Positions 50,530-61,244 of a stretch of 64,000 nt of DNA are shown here, one piece after another. The position numbers and the translations under genes were made by a program. The notes beneath the pieces are model-generated. The model searched no databases, was not told the DNA's origin, and saw only the letters and a program-made list of their open reading frames with translations. The stretch covers positions 189,032 through 253,031 of the forward strand of contig VXAI01000162.1 of NCBI GenBank assembly GCA_013399305.1, given 5' to 3'. Numbering within the stretch: position 1 is the first letter of the stretch; the number at the start of each line of letters is the position of its first letter. The DNA comes from Rostratula benghalensis. Lineage: Eukaryota > Chordata > Aves > Charadriiformes > Rostratulidae.

Positions 50530-52259
50530 GTGAGAGTAAATTTTAGGGAATTACTCTGATCTCTACCTTCACTGCAGTACTTTTTAACTATTTTCTAACT
50601 AACCATAGACAAAATATATCTGGATATAAGGCTTTACACCTAAGCAACTCCATGATTTGGTGTTGAAAAATACCAGGACCACAAGTTTTCTTCACCAGTC
50701 TGCAAGTTATGCTCCTTTACATTTCATATGATACAGTTCTTTTTAGAGTTCTAGAACAAAATTTTGGCTCAACACTTCAGAATATGCAGATTAATAAATT
50801 TTATGCAAAGCTTTTGAGTTTCTTATAGTAAAAAACAGGACAAAAGCATCAAAAATATTTTTATTATGTTTAAAATATGGATATCTCAACCGTTATTAAT
50901 TTTAGGGTAAGATGGAGGGGAATAAAAACTGAATTTTCAGAATACTCTTGTACTAAACCACTTACAGTAAACCCCATCGAAGACCTTTATTTTAAACATT
51001 TCTACCTGTCATGGGCATACTTTCTTATACTTATCTGCAAGTACCACATTAAATCTGGTAAGTTAGAGATAAATTTTTTGACAGACGTCATAAGTCTCAT
51101 AAGTGATCTGCTAATTCTAGTAAGTTTGGCATAGGCATATTCTTCTGTATTTTCAATTATCTTTAAGACACAAACACCCTCTAATGAGAGAAAAAAAAAT
51201 CTTCAGTATGTTCTTTTTGTTCAAAATCTCTAACATTATGAGGACTTTTTTTCTACTGTATGGAAATTACCATATATTCCTTTAGTGTCATATTGTCCTA
51301 TATATGCTATTTTAAACAGCTCTGTTGTATTTCCTGGTTGGGATTACTTTAATGAATGTTTGCAATCAGGTTTTTTTTTTTATATGAAATCATTCTCTCC
51401 TTTAGCTATTCTAGAAAAAAAAAATCATAATAATGAATTAAATGTGGTGTTATAGATCTATCCAATGTTTTCAGCTTATTTGTGTATACCGTATTGTTAC
51501 AACTGAGAAAAAAATCAGTACACAGTATTTGTTAATATTATTCAAAAAAATATAAAAGTTTTCATGTAATACTGAAACCAACAAATTTAGTTATTGAGTT
51601 AACTTACAGTCCTGTTTGCCGCAATAAGTGCTATAGCATTTAAGAAAGCAAAAAACAGGGATATATTTTGAAGCTGGTAAAATCAGGTTCTCCAGTTTTG
51701 AACTTTCTCTAATGCAAACATTGTTAGTGTGAGAACTATGGACAGTCTGTGATGAGTTTTTATGACAGATTTGAATGCACAATCCCTACGCTTGTATTAG
51801 AATAAGTAAAAAAAATCCCACCCTTGATTTTTGGATCTTCTTTGTGTCATTGCAATGGCACATAAAGACACACAAGTCAAGAAAAAGGCACTTGACATCA
51901 TACATATAACTAAGAGACAAAACTTGGTAAAAATACCTAAAAAACTATTTGAAGTAAACATTTTCTTTTAAATTGGAATGCCTTGGATTTCACTTAAGAA
52001 AACTACCGTTCTTTTTGCTGTAGGAACATCTACAGATTTACTGAATTTTAAAATGCAATGTGACACGATGTAATAACAGAATTCTAGGATTAAAGCAGTA
52101 GGTAAACAGAAGAAAACAGAGAAGTGTGGACTGAGGAGGAGAGGAGGGGGGAAAAGATGATAATGGAGATAGATGTGATTGCACAGGTGACTGCTCTAAG
52201 GGTCTCAGAATTACTGAGCATAATCAATGGCAAAACAAAATTAATTAGGGAAAAGAAAA

Positions 52260-52440
52260 AGCACATGTGCAGCAGCTGGCATTTTTGCACAGCTGCTACA
52301 GGGCCCTCTTGCTGATTAGAAGAAAAATACTAACAGCAGGTAGGTTGTTTCATCTTTGACTACACTGCCACTGAAAAAAAAAAGGGAACATGCTTTTCTC
52401 TCTTCCCTTGTATCATTTATAGTTTGCCTGCACAGCTGGC
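52260..52440. promoter_or_regulatory. E-box cluster, candidate regulatory element
   Basis: CACATGTG at 52262-52269 and CAGCTG at 52273-52278, 52290-52295 and 52433-52438 lie in a locally GC-richer unique stretch. All are CANNTG sites of the bHLH type. Function is inferred from motif content only. Confidence 0.2.
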
Positions 52441-52526
52441 GGCTGAGATGTATTACTGTGCTATTTCTCCAAGCTTCCCTCTGACCTTTGATGATTTGTA
52501 TTCTATTAACTACTATTCTCTCTCAG

Positions 52527-52588
52527 ATGCTTCAAGAAAGTAACTGAATTTCCCGAGTGAAACAAGGGACAAAACTGCTGCTAGCAAG
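52527..52588 (+). other. Short exon-like block, unidentified
   Basis: CTATTCTCTCTCAG precedes the block and AAG followed by GTGAGTAG ends it, both good splice consensus matches. All three frames contain a stop. In the phase compatible with the 50381-50529 block it reads ten codons (CFKKVTEFPE) and then stops. It could be a final coding or a noncoding exon, or chance. Confidence 0.12.
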
Positions 52589-53839
52589 GTGAGTAGATTT
52601 GTTGAGATTTGCAAATGTTCCCCTTGCACCCACTTTTTCTTGGCTTTGCTGTATGCTTTTGACAAAAATGGTGGGGTTTTTTGTTTGTTTTGTTGTGTTT
52701 TTTTTTCTCCCACAGGACAGAATGTCTCATTACATACCAGGTGCGCTATTCTGCCTTTGAGCTGTACATGAATGAATGGCTTTGTAAGTCTGCATAACAG
52801 TTGCTGGTAAACTCAAAATCCAAATGATCAATGCTGTGCTTTAAAACTGCTTCATTTCCTCATATACGTTCCTGGTTTCTTGCAAATAATGTGTTAGGGA
52901 CTTCCAGAGTTGTAACTTGTGTCTGGCTCGTGAATCATTCCAGTGTATGTCAGATAATCAGAACAAATTAACTGTATGCACAAATTAGTGTTAAGTCATG
53001 TGAAATGTAAGAAACTATAGAAACCAAATATGCAATTTTTTTAATTCTTATTGTTTTGTATTGGGTGACCTATATAGTAACCTAATAGCTGAGATGATAC
53101 AACAAGTAGAGACTTGCTAGGTTTTTTCACCCATTTTTGTACAAGATATAAGCACCAACACAAGCTGAAAAGACAAGTTTATTGTCATTGACTGGCTTGA
53201 CTTGAGCATTACAACAGTAGTTACAGCAGTGCAATGTCTTATTAAGTTCAAGTTTCTCACATGATTAAATAGAGAGCGAAGTCATGGACTTCTTCCGTTT
53301 ACCCTGAAAATACATTAAAGGTAATGGAGTTACTTTGAGAATACTGCCTTACCAAGGATTAAGTGGCAGCTACAATTCTGCACCTCCCAGTATTTATAAA
53401 AGTCAATAACATCTCTAACTGTGTGCTTATTTTCTTTTATTTTGAAAGTTGTATAGAAGGATTATTTATTGCCTCTGAATTCTGTGCTGTTATCCTTTTT
53501 GCTCTTCAAAACTTGCCAGGCCAATTAATATTCCTTATAAGAAGAGGAGTTCTTATCCCTAAATAAATGTGGTTTTACAGCGTCTCCCAACACACCAATT
53601 ATTCTAGAATACCAGTATGATTCCATTGTATTATGGATAAATGCAGACTTTGCCCTGCTTATCAAATCCAAAAAATTTGGACCACATTATATAAAGCATA
53701 AGTAATACTCTAACATTTTGCTCCTGTCTTCTGCTTCAATTTTCCTATCTTACCCTTTTTTAGGAAAAAAAAAAAAAGGTTACTCAACAAATCTGAAAGC
53801 AAAATCTAAACTGTAAATATCCAGTGGAAATATGATGCG

Positions 53840-53864
53840 TATATATATATATATATTTTTTTTT
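53840..53864. repeat. (TA)n run followed by poly-T
   Basis: Eight TA units, then a T9 run. Confidence 0.9.
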
Positions 53865-54628
53865 AAAAGGGATATTGTCATTTTCTGCTCATAGTTGAAG
53901 CCAAACTGATGACAATTTACTCAAGTAACTGACTGATGAGAAGAGGGGGACCTAAAGAACTCAGATCATGCATAGGGACTGGTACTCAGCTTCAAACAGA
54001 TGCTGCTCAACCCAGTGACCTGAATTTTCAGCAGACGTCACATGGATCCTCTAGACCTGTTCTAAAATGCGTCTATATTATTAATTCATTACTGCCTTTC
54101 CTCTCTAACTGCCACAGATGTTCATGTAATATTAAGAAACTCCAGTGTAGTATTCCTTTTGCCACCATCTTACATAAAGAGAAAGACAAAGACATGTTCA
54201 TCTACCAAGCTTCTGCTTTCTCCAGGCCCAACAACTGCGAATACTGTCTGTAATGCTAAACGATCTTATCTCCTGTCAGTATGGGTGAGAAAATAGATGC
54301 TCAGCACCATCATGTGACAGTAGCACCGAATATGGAATAAAACAAGAAAAAAAAAAGATTATATTTTAATACTTCGTAAAGCATCTGATAAAATAAAGTT
54401 TTCAAATTGAAAGAAAATGAAGACAAAATGCCTTTTCTACATGTGCATAAAACTACATTTTGCAGGATCTTTACAGGTTTCTTGTTTGTTGTCTGTTCAG
54501 AAGGCCACGTTACTGCATTATGTACAAATTGCAGTAGATTAACCCTAAAATGTTAAAATCTCAACTGAAAGCCATATTTAACTTCCATATAGAAAAGGTC
54601 TGAACCACAATTTTTTCAATGCGAAAGA

Positions 54629-54648
54629 ACATAGAATTAATTCTATGT
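54629..54648. repeat. Perfect 20-bp palindrome
   Basis: ACATAGAATTAATTCTATGT equals its own reverse complement, with AATT repeats at the centre. Confidence 0.95.
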
Positions 54649-54863
54649 AATTAATTATTAAAATTCACATTGGATCAGAAATCTTAGAAAGCATTTTATA
54701 TTCACCAAATGTAGCTGTATTTAAGAAATCGTTCTTATAGCACCAGTCATCGCAAAAGGTCAGAATATAACATTCATTGCCCATTATTCTAGTTCAAAAA
54801 GGTTTCAAAGTAATTTACAGTTTTGACCTTTTGCATATTTTTAGGTATAAGTAACTAAATGAA

Positions 54864-54881
54864 GAAAAAAAAAAAAAAAAA
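54864..54881. repeat. Poly-A tract (18)
   Basis: Uninterrupted A run in unique sequence, 243 bp before a poly-T tract. Confidence 0.95.
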
Positions 54882-55124
54882 TCCTCGTAAGTGATTTCCT
54901 AAACTTTACTACTAATAATGTCAGGTAAAAGAAGGATAGCCCTGTTTCTGCAATAAGATGCATTTAGTTTTGAGAAGCAATGACATATACATTTTATCCT
55001 ACCTTGCAGGTAAAAGCTACTGAAGGTTACATGTATATTTAAAACAGTAGTTCTGAAAACAGAAAACACTTTTTTCTTTACATCTATTAATATCATTTTT
55101 CCTCATCGCCATGATTTCACCAAC

Positions 55125-55147
55125 TTTTTTTTTTTTTTTTTTTTTTT
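55125..55147. repeat. Poly-T tract (23)
   Basis: Uninterrupted T run. On the minus strand it would be a poly-A, but no AATAAA lies just before it on that strand. Confidence 0.95.
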
Positions 55148-57735
55148 ATCTTTTTCTGTCTTAATAGAAAGTGGAGAAAGAAAATTTCCTCAAAGAATCA
55201 CAGGTGGCATGATCCATCTCACTCAACTTTGGCATATGAATTCAGGCCACTAAATTTACGGATTTATCAGGCTGTATATTTAGTGGAGGGAGCAAGGTAC
55301 CTCCATTTACAGAATAAAAAAAGATAACTTTTCTCCCGAATGTCTTTCTCACTCTATTTACTAAAGTAGGGCTGGATAATATTTCCTCCTAAGAAGAAAA
55401 ACAATTTGCCATTTTTTAACTTAAACATTAACATATCCCTCGAAGCATTTATTTGTAATGTCTAGGGCCTTTTTCTAAGAATTTCCTTTCTGAAGTAAAC
55501 AATTTGACAGCCTGTCTTTGTCTATGTACATTTTTTTTTTCTGATCTGTGCTGAAAGTATTTCAAATACATGGAGACTGCTCACTGTTTTGAAGCACTAA
55601 CTTACAAAGAAAATTAAAATGCTTTCACACACTTTCTGTATCTGTAGCTGGTTTGATATATGATTACAGGCAAAAAATACATCTCCGTGTGCAAAATATG
55701 AACATCCTCAAAGACACTTATTCACTTATTCTTCACTCTTTCTCCTGAAATTACTTGTATTCTCTTTATCCGAAACTGAAATGAGTACAGGACTTCTGAT
55801 ATTGCATACAAACCAGAGTCACTCCTTATAAGACTGTGAAATGGAGCCACATATTTTACAGTAGAGCATTCCTCTGTCTTCTATAATTTTTCTATAAACT
55901 TGTAATCTATAAAGTGATCTTTTTATTTTAACCTTTAGTTCTTGTCCAAGACAATAGATGTCATGTCATAAAGCTCATACTGCATAATTCCAGCAACACT
56001 GATGCCTTTTTACATAGAGGAAAGTCCAAATGTCACTTAAAAACATGTGGACGGTACATTGGGGGAACTTCCCTCCGTAACCACAGACAGGGTGTTAGTG
56101 ATCTTGTTCTGCACGGTACCTGCATTGTTGCATCCCAGCGTTAGGAAAAAACTAAATTTTAAATTTCCTCTAAAGACCAGTTCTTCAGACTTTAGACTTG
56201 GGCATAGAAGTCTGACGTTAAGTAATGACACATTAAATCATCTATGGGGTTAGGTGCTTGCTTTTTGAATTTTGAAGAGTATACACTTTTTGGAGACCTT
56301 GTAAGTTCTGAGGTTGTCTGGGAAGGAGAAGAGAGTTGACACTGACAAACAAAGCTTTTCCAGTATTTTACAATAAACACGTGTGGCACAGCCATACTTC
56401 TGTTTTGGTGTGTTAAGTTGTCAGGTAGTGTTTTACTATTTTCTGTGTTTTCTGAGCTCTCAGCACTGCCACTGCTGGATGATTGGAATAGATGACATTT
56501 CATTAGCTGCCAAGACACCAGGAATATGCTCATCTGATGGCAAATACAGCATCACACCCACCACAGAGTGGGCTTAAGCAGTAAAAAGAGCATAAACACG
56601 TGTGGGTTGATGTATGACACATTATTCGAGAAACAGGACAAGCTCTTGTCCACAGACGTTACACTGCCATATCCAGCTCTACCAAAGGGTGGTAGGGAAG
56701 ATGATTTTTGGTAATAAATGTACAGTTTGACTTACCAAAATGATATTAAGATTTGGAAGAATAAAGAGGAGAGGTATAATTTCAATTAGTTCTATATATA
56801 AGACATTCACTGTGTAGGAAATTTGATGTTTAGCAGAAGGTTAAATATTCAAAATAAAAAAAAAACAAAATATCACTTACTTGACTAAGTGATGTGTTCC
56901 AAGGGAGAAAAAGGCAATATGACCCAGTGAGCAAATAACAGGCTAAATCCTGTTCTAGTTTATATATTAATGAAAACCAGTAATGTTTTCATGGGTATCA
57001 AAGCCTCGGCTTGGAGTTCTTTTACTTTTAGAGAAGAACTGACAAAGAAAATTTTTTTTTTTTTGGAGAAGTGGTAGATTCTTTCAATGTCTTAGTCAAA
57101 TTTCAACATACAGGTCATGAAAGAGAGAAGGCATTTTAAGTAGATTTGATTTTTCATGTAGTAACATAAATACCTTCACTTTAATTTGAGCCTTATTTTT
57201 AAGAAAAAAAAAAAATAGAGATAAATCAAAATTGTTAGAAGCCACTTTATTCATTCCACCTTAGTTATCTACTTTTACTAGTTTTACTGCCTTATTATTG
57301 CAGCATAGTTAGTTCTTTATTATGGGGCTACACTTTCATCATTTTGACTTCAGCCTTCTCATGCGGAGCCCCTAATTATTCATAGTTTTCAACTGTTGTG
57401 CTCATTACCACATAAAATCAGTCTGATTAAAGCAACTTAAAAGGAAAAACACTCGTGGCAATGCAATTTCTTTGTGTCGTGAAATGGTGTATGGTGTTAA
57501 AGTTAACCTTAACAGGCCTGAAGTGTAATATTTCAACATTAGGTGCCAATATATAATATCATGCACACAATTTTTGATTTCACATATGTACAGATGTTTT
57601 CTCAATGCAATAAATTTTTACTTTGTTTAGTCTTGATCACTGATGCAAGCCAATCGTTCCTGAGTGCTACTCTGTTACTAAAGGAAATATCATCATGTGT
57701 ACAGATATGTATATGGTCTATTTGTCTAAAATATA

Positions 57736-57856
57736 TACGATTTATATAAACAAAGCATATATATGAGATATATAAGATATATTTGGGATATTTGCTGATA
57801 GGTATGTAAGATATATATGGGATATATGCTCATATATATGAGCATATATATGAGAT
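57736..57856. repeat. AT-rich palindromic low-complexity region
   Basis: GATATAT and CATATATATG motifs recur. It contains a perfect 28-bp palindrome at 57822-57849 and a 16-bp direct repeat AGCATATATATGAGAT at 57754-57769 and 57841-57856. Confidence 0.9.
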
Positions 57857-58491
57857 TGCAATTCTCAATGAAGATAGTGGTTAGAACTTGAATTACATAT
57901 AGATTACTGGAGAAGTTTGTTTCCATCACAAAACACCTTCAAAATAATAATTGCCTTCTAAACATGCTTTCAAATACCCATGGTGATTTGCACCCATGTT
58001 TTCCTTTTAATAGCAGCAGAATGACAGTTATGTTGTTTCATTCAAAAATTACGTAATAAAGAGTTTTTCAGTGTCAGGACAATTCTTAAATTCTGGCATA
58101 TGAAATCATATTCCAGAATATGAACTTATTTACAAGACTCTAGTTTATTATTTTAACAATATTATTTCTTTTCCTGTCTTTCATATAGTAGTTCATAACC
58201 TATATTAAATTAAAACTTCCTGCCAGTGTTAAAAGAAGGATATTTCAGAAATTTATTGACAAAAGGGAAAAAAGAGGAGAAAATTAACACAGAAAAGAAA
58301 TGTTTGTGTCAAAGATATTGCTATATGACCTGGACCACATAATACATTTTTATTCATTCACAGTAATTAGGAACAACATGTAATAATAGGGAGAATTATT
58401 TATCAGAAACTGAAGCTGTTTGTTAATTACAAACCATTGTAACTTTATATATTTCAGCAAAATCTTTTACATTACCTTCAATATTCAAGAC

Positions 58492-58517
58492 TAATGCAAA
58501 TTACTGTGCAGATTAAT
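58492..58517. promoter_or_regulatory. POU/homeodomain motif cluster, second copy
   Basis: TAATGCAAATTACTG at 58492-58506 is identical to 30518-30532, and GATTAAT follows at 58511-58517 with nearly the same spacing (4 against 5 bases). Further TAATTA-type cores lie 60-130 bp upstream. Regulatory function is inference. Confidence 0.2.
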
Positions 58518-59221
58518 AGCTGTCAAGTACACACTACATTCAGTATAAGTTATTAGAAATTAGTCTTATGATTAGGAAATAATTAAACTCCATTGTTCAC
58601 AGACTGGTTTTAACTTCTACATACCTATATAATTATGGCATCAGAACAATCATTGTAATGTCTTTTGCATTTAGAAGGGTAAGAAAATACGTAATTCATA
58701 ATGTCATAAAGCAAAGTGATGTGACCTTGGCTCAAGTCATATAACATGGTAAGCCCTGTAAGAGCCTGCAGTTGACAGGCTTTTACTAGTCTGACTGGCA
58801 GCTGCTGTTATACTGTTTATACTCTCAGTAATTTGATTCTGACAACTGTCATCCTTAGGGTGGCAGATAGACTAACTGCAGTAGTAAGGAAACTTACTTA
58901 TATGTAAGAAACTTGATTATCATCCTTGTTATTCCTTTGGCTCTTTTCTGTTTCATTATGAATCAGGATGTTATTTTTCAAGTATGCAGGTTCCCAACTG
59001 GCATGCACAAGTATCCTTGGACATGTCTTATCACATTCCAAAACCACCTCTAGCTTCTATAGGAGCCAATAATATAGACCAGCCTTCTCTCTTTGGATAA
59101 TCGACTGTAGCAGTGAGAACCATCCTTGAATACCAGTTTTCTACTCCATAAAGTAATTATGTGCGCTCGGGGTGAGAGGATGAGAGAAAAGAGGGAGTGT
59201 AAAATGACAAGTCTGAGAACT

Positions 59222-59228
<7 letters not shown>

Positions 59229-59252
<24 letters not shown>

Positions 59253-59253
59253 A
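59229..59253. repeat. Poly-A tract (25)
   Basis: Uninterrupted A run. No poly-A signal or recognisable retrocopy precedes it. Confidence 0.95.
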
Positions 59254-60439
59254 GTGTACTCATGAGAGAGAAATATTTTTTTATTTTTTCTACAATGAAA
59301 TGTATATGACAAGTATCAACTGATAGCAATTCCTCTGCTCCACACAGAAATCCAAATTTTACCATTTTTGGCTGTACTTTAGTCACTGCTACCCATGGAG
59401 AGTGGGAGGGAGTAAGAAATAGTGTTTTCACAAATAAAGTGAGTTCTCAGGACCACAAATAAAAATTAATCATTATTGAATAACATCATTTTGAGGCAAA
59501 GTTAGGTTGTATGGATAATTTCACTGCGCTTTTCTATTAGCTTAATATTTTGGGGGTCTTTAAGTACTCTTTTCTGCAGTTTAATTTGTGGATAATTATA
59601 AGATATTGCAATAAACATTTGGGGGGATAATTTTATATAAATTATTCATATTGTGTGATACAGGCTCTTACACTTAAGTCTTTTACAATAGAGATTTTCT
59701 TTCTCTGGATCTTTTTCTTCCTGACTGGATTTCCTCTGAGAACACAGAGGTGGGTATTATTTTTTCCTACAGAGCTTTTTTTTTTCATTTCTCTTTTCCC
59801 ATTATTGCCTGACTTGAACATGTTTTTTCTCCTCTGGGTTTCTGCAACAACAAGCCTAGAGGCTTGCTGTAGAACACTTAGCCTCTGAATCTGACCTTTC
59901 ACACATGGGATGAATTTCTTATAAGAACTCTGTCTTCTAAAAGGGTAGTCAGTCAGGTACAGAATTATAACTTATGTTGAAAAAGAAAATAATCAGTCTA
60001 TATTTTTTTCTTTACTAAGGCAGGCTGTTGTGTTTATCTCAGTAGGATTTAATAGCAGTGTGGAGATTGTAGTGCTTTTGTGTACCACATACAAATAGAC
60101 CACTTGGGGAATAAAATAAAAACCAAAAATAAACAAACAAAAAAAGAAGTTGTATCTAGAATGTAACTAAAGGATGGTTTTATTTCAGAAAGAATTGTAA
60201 GGCTTTTTTTCTTACTGGACGTGCATAATACATTTACATGGAAGCTACATGTAATCAGACTAATTGTTACATACCTGCTACTATTACTTTTTTTAAACAC
60301 TTCTGTATTGATTGCATAGCCTGTTCACTAGATAAAATGTGGGGTTTTTTTCATTGAGTCCAGGAAGTGGATATGTCTTTCCTGTTAGCCGCAGAGGATA
60401 GAATCCATGTAAACGAAACAGAACAATTTTTATTCTGTG

Positions 60440-60770
60440 AGAAGTGTCAGGGTTCAGATACTGTGCTTAAGGCTCTTTCTCCCAACCCAATGAGACCTCA
60501 CCAAACTGCATATGGGAGACAATCTCCAGCCTCTTCTGAACCCTGAAACTTACCTATATACTGCTAGCTAGCACAAACCTAAACCGTGTTTCCTGACAGT
60601 TAAAGAATACACACTACAATAGCCCTGTGCTTGAGACAAATGCTCTGGCTTCAACAGGTTTTCCAGTATGTCTACTATTGATCAGACTGTAAATGGACCC
60701 CACCCTTAAACCAAGGCACAATAGATAGTACAAGAGCACTGTCTCATGTTAAGTGTTTTTCAACATCAGG
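60440..60770. other. GC-richer unclassified segment next to CR1
   Basis: About 330 bp with more G and C than the surroundings, beginning TGTCAGGGTTCAG and ending just before a CR1. It might be an old LTR or other repeat, but I recognise no family and no convincing target duplication. Confidence 0.25.
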
Positions 60771-60795
60771 GAGAAAAAAGCTATAAAGCTACACA

Positions 60796-61145
60796 AATCA
60801 TAGAATCATAAATGGTTAGAATTGAAAGAGACCTTAAGGAAAATTTAGTTCCCCTTCTGCTACCATGGGCAGGGACACCTCCCACTAGAGCAGGTTGCTC
60901 AAAGTCCCTTCCAGCCTGGTCCTGAACACTCCCAGGGATGGGGCATCCACAGCTTCTCTGGCCGACATGTTCCAGCATCTCATCACCCTCACAATAAATA
61001 ATTTCTTCCTAATACCTAGTTGAATCTACCCTCTTTCAATTTAAACCATTAATCCTCGTTCTTCCACTATACTCCTTGATAGAGTCCCTTCCCATCTCTC
61101 CTGTAGCGTTCTCTTGTCCAAGATGAACAGCCCCAACTCCTGTAC
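60796..61145 (-). mobile_element. CR1 LINE 3' end
   Basis: It starts AATCATAGAATCATAAATGG, the inverted CR1 terminal repeats. It then follows the 3' UTR in reverse ('accatgggcagggacacctc', 'cacagcttctctggcc') and the reverse complement of the ORF2 tail down to 'gatgaacagccccaactcc'. About 350 bp remain. Minus-strand frames are broken and the visible 65-codon frame is not the ORF2 frame. The right, truncated end is followed about 75 bp later by an A25 tract that is not part of the element. Confidence 0.95.
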
Positions 61146-61212
61146 ATCATTCATTGCCCCAACTTTTTCTTCTTTCCATTAGATTCATTTTCCAGTAATT
61201 TCATCATAGTAA

Positions 61213-61219
<7 letters not shown>

Positions 61220-61244
<25 letters not shown>
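61220..61244. repeat. Poly-A tract (25)
   Basis: Uninterrupted A run, close to but outside the CR1 at 60796-61145. Confidence 0.95.

Larger units (their letters stand above)
50081..60795. other. Mostly unique AT-rich DNA with exon-like and regulatory-like spots
   Basis: No recognised gene. Separately listed spots are exon-like blocks at 50381-50529 and 52527-52588, an E-box cluster at 52260-52440, an A/T microsatellite at 53840-53864, a 20-bp palindrome at 54629-54648, poly-A and poly-T tracts at 54864-54881 and 55125-55147, an AT palindrome region at 57736-57856, motif cluster 58492-58517 and a poly-A tract at 59229-59253. A GC-richer unclassified block lies at 60440-60770. Confidence 0.5.

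Noticed and set aside
53936..54253. 105-codon plus-strand frame
   Set aside because: No recognisable domain, no splice or promoter context, and length within chance for 64 kb.
59229..59253. Poly-A tract as the tail of a processed retrocopy
   Set aside because: No poly-A signal just upstream and no gene-like sequence before it.
61220..61244. Poly-A tract as the tail of the nearby CR1
   Set aside because: CR1 elements end in short octamer repeats rather than poly-A, and this tract lies beyond the truncated 5' side of the minus-strand copy.
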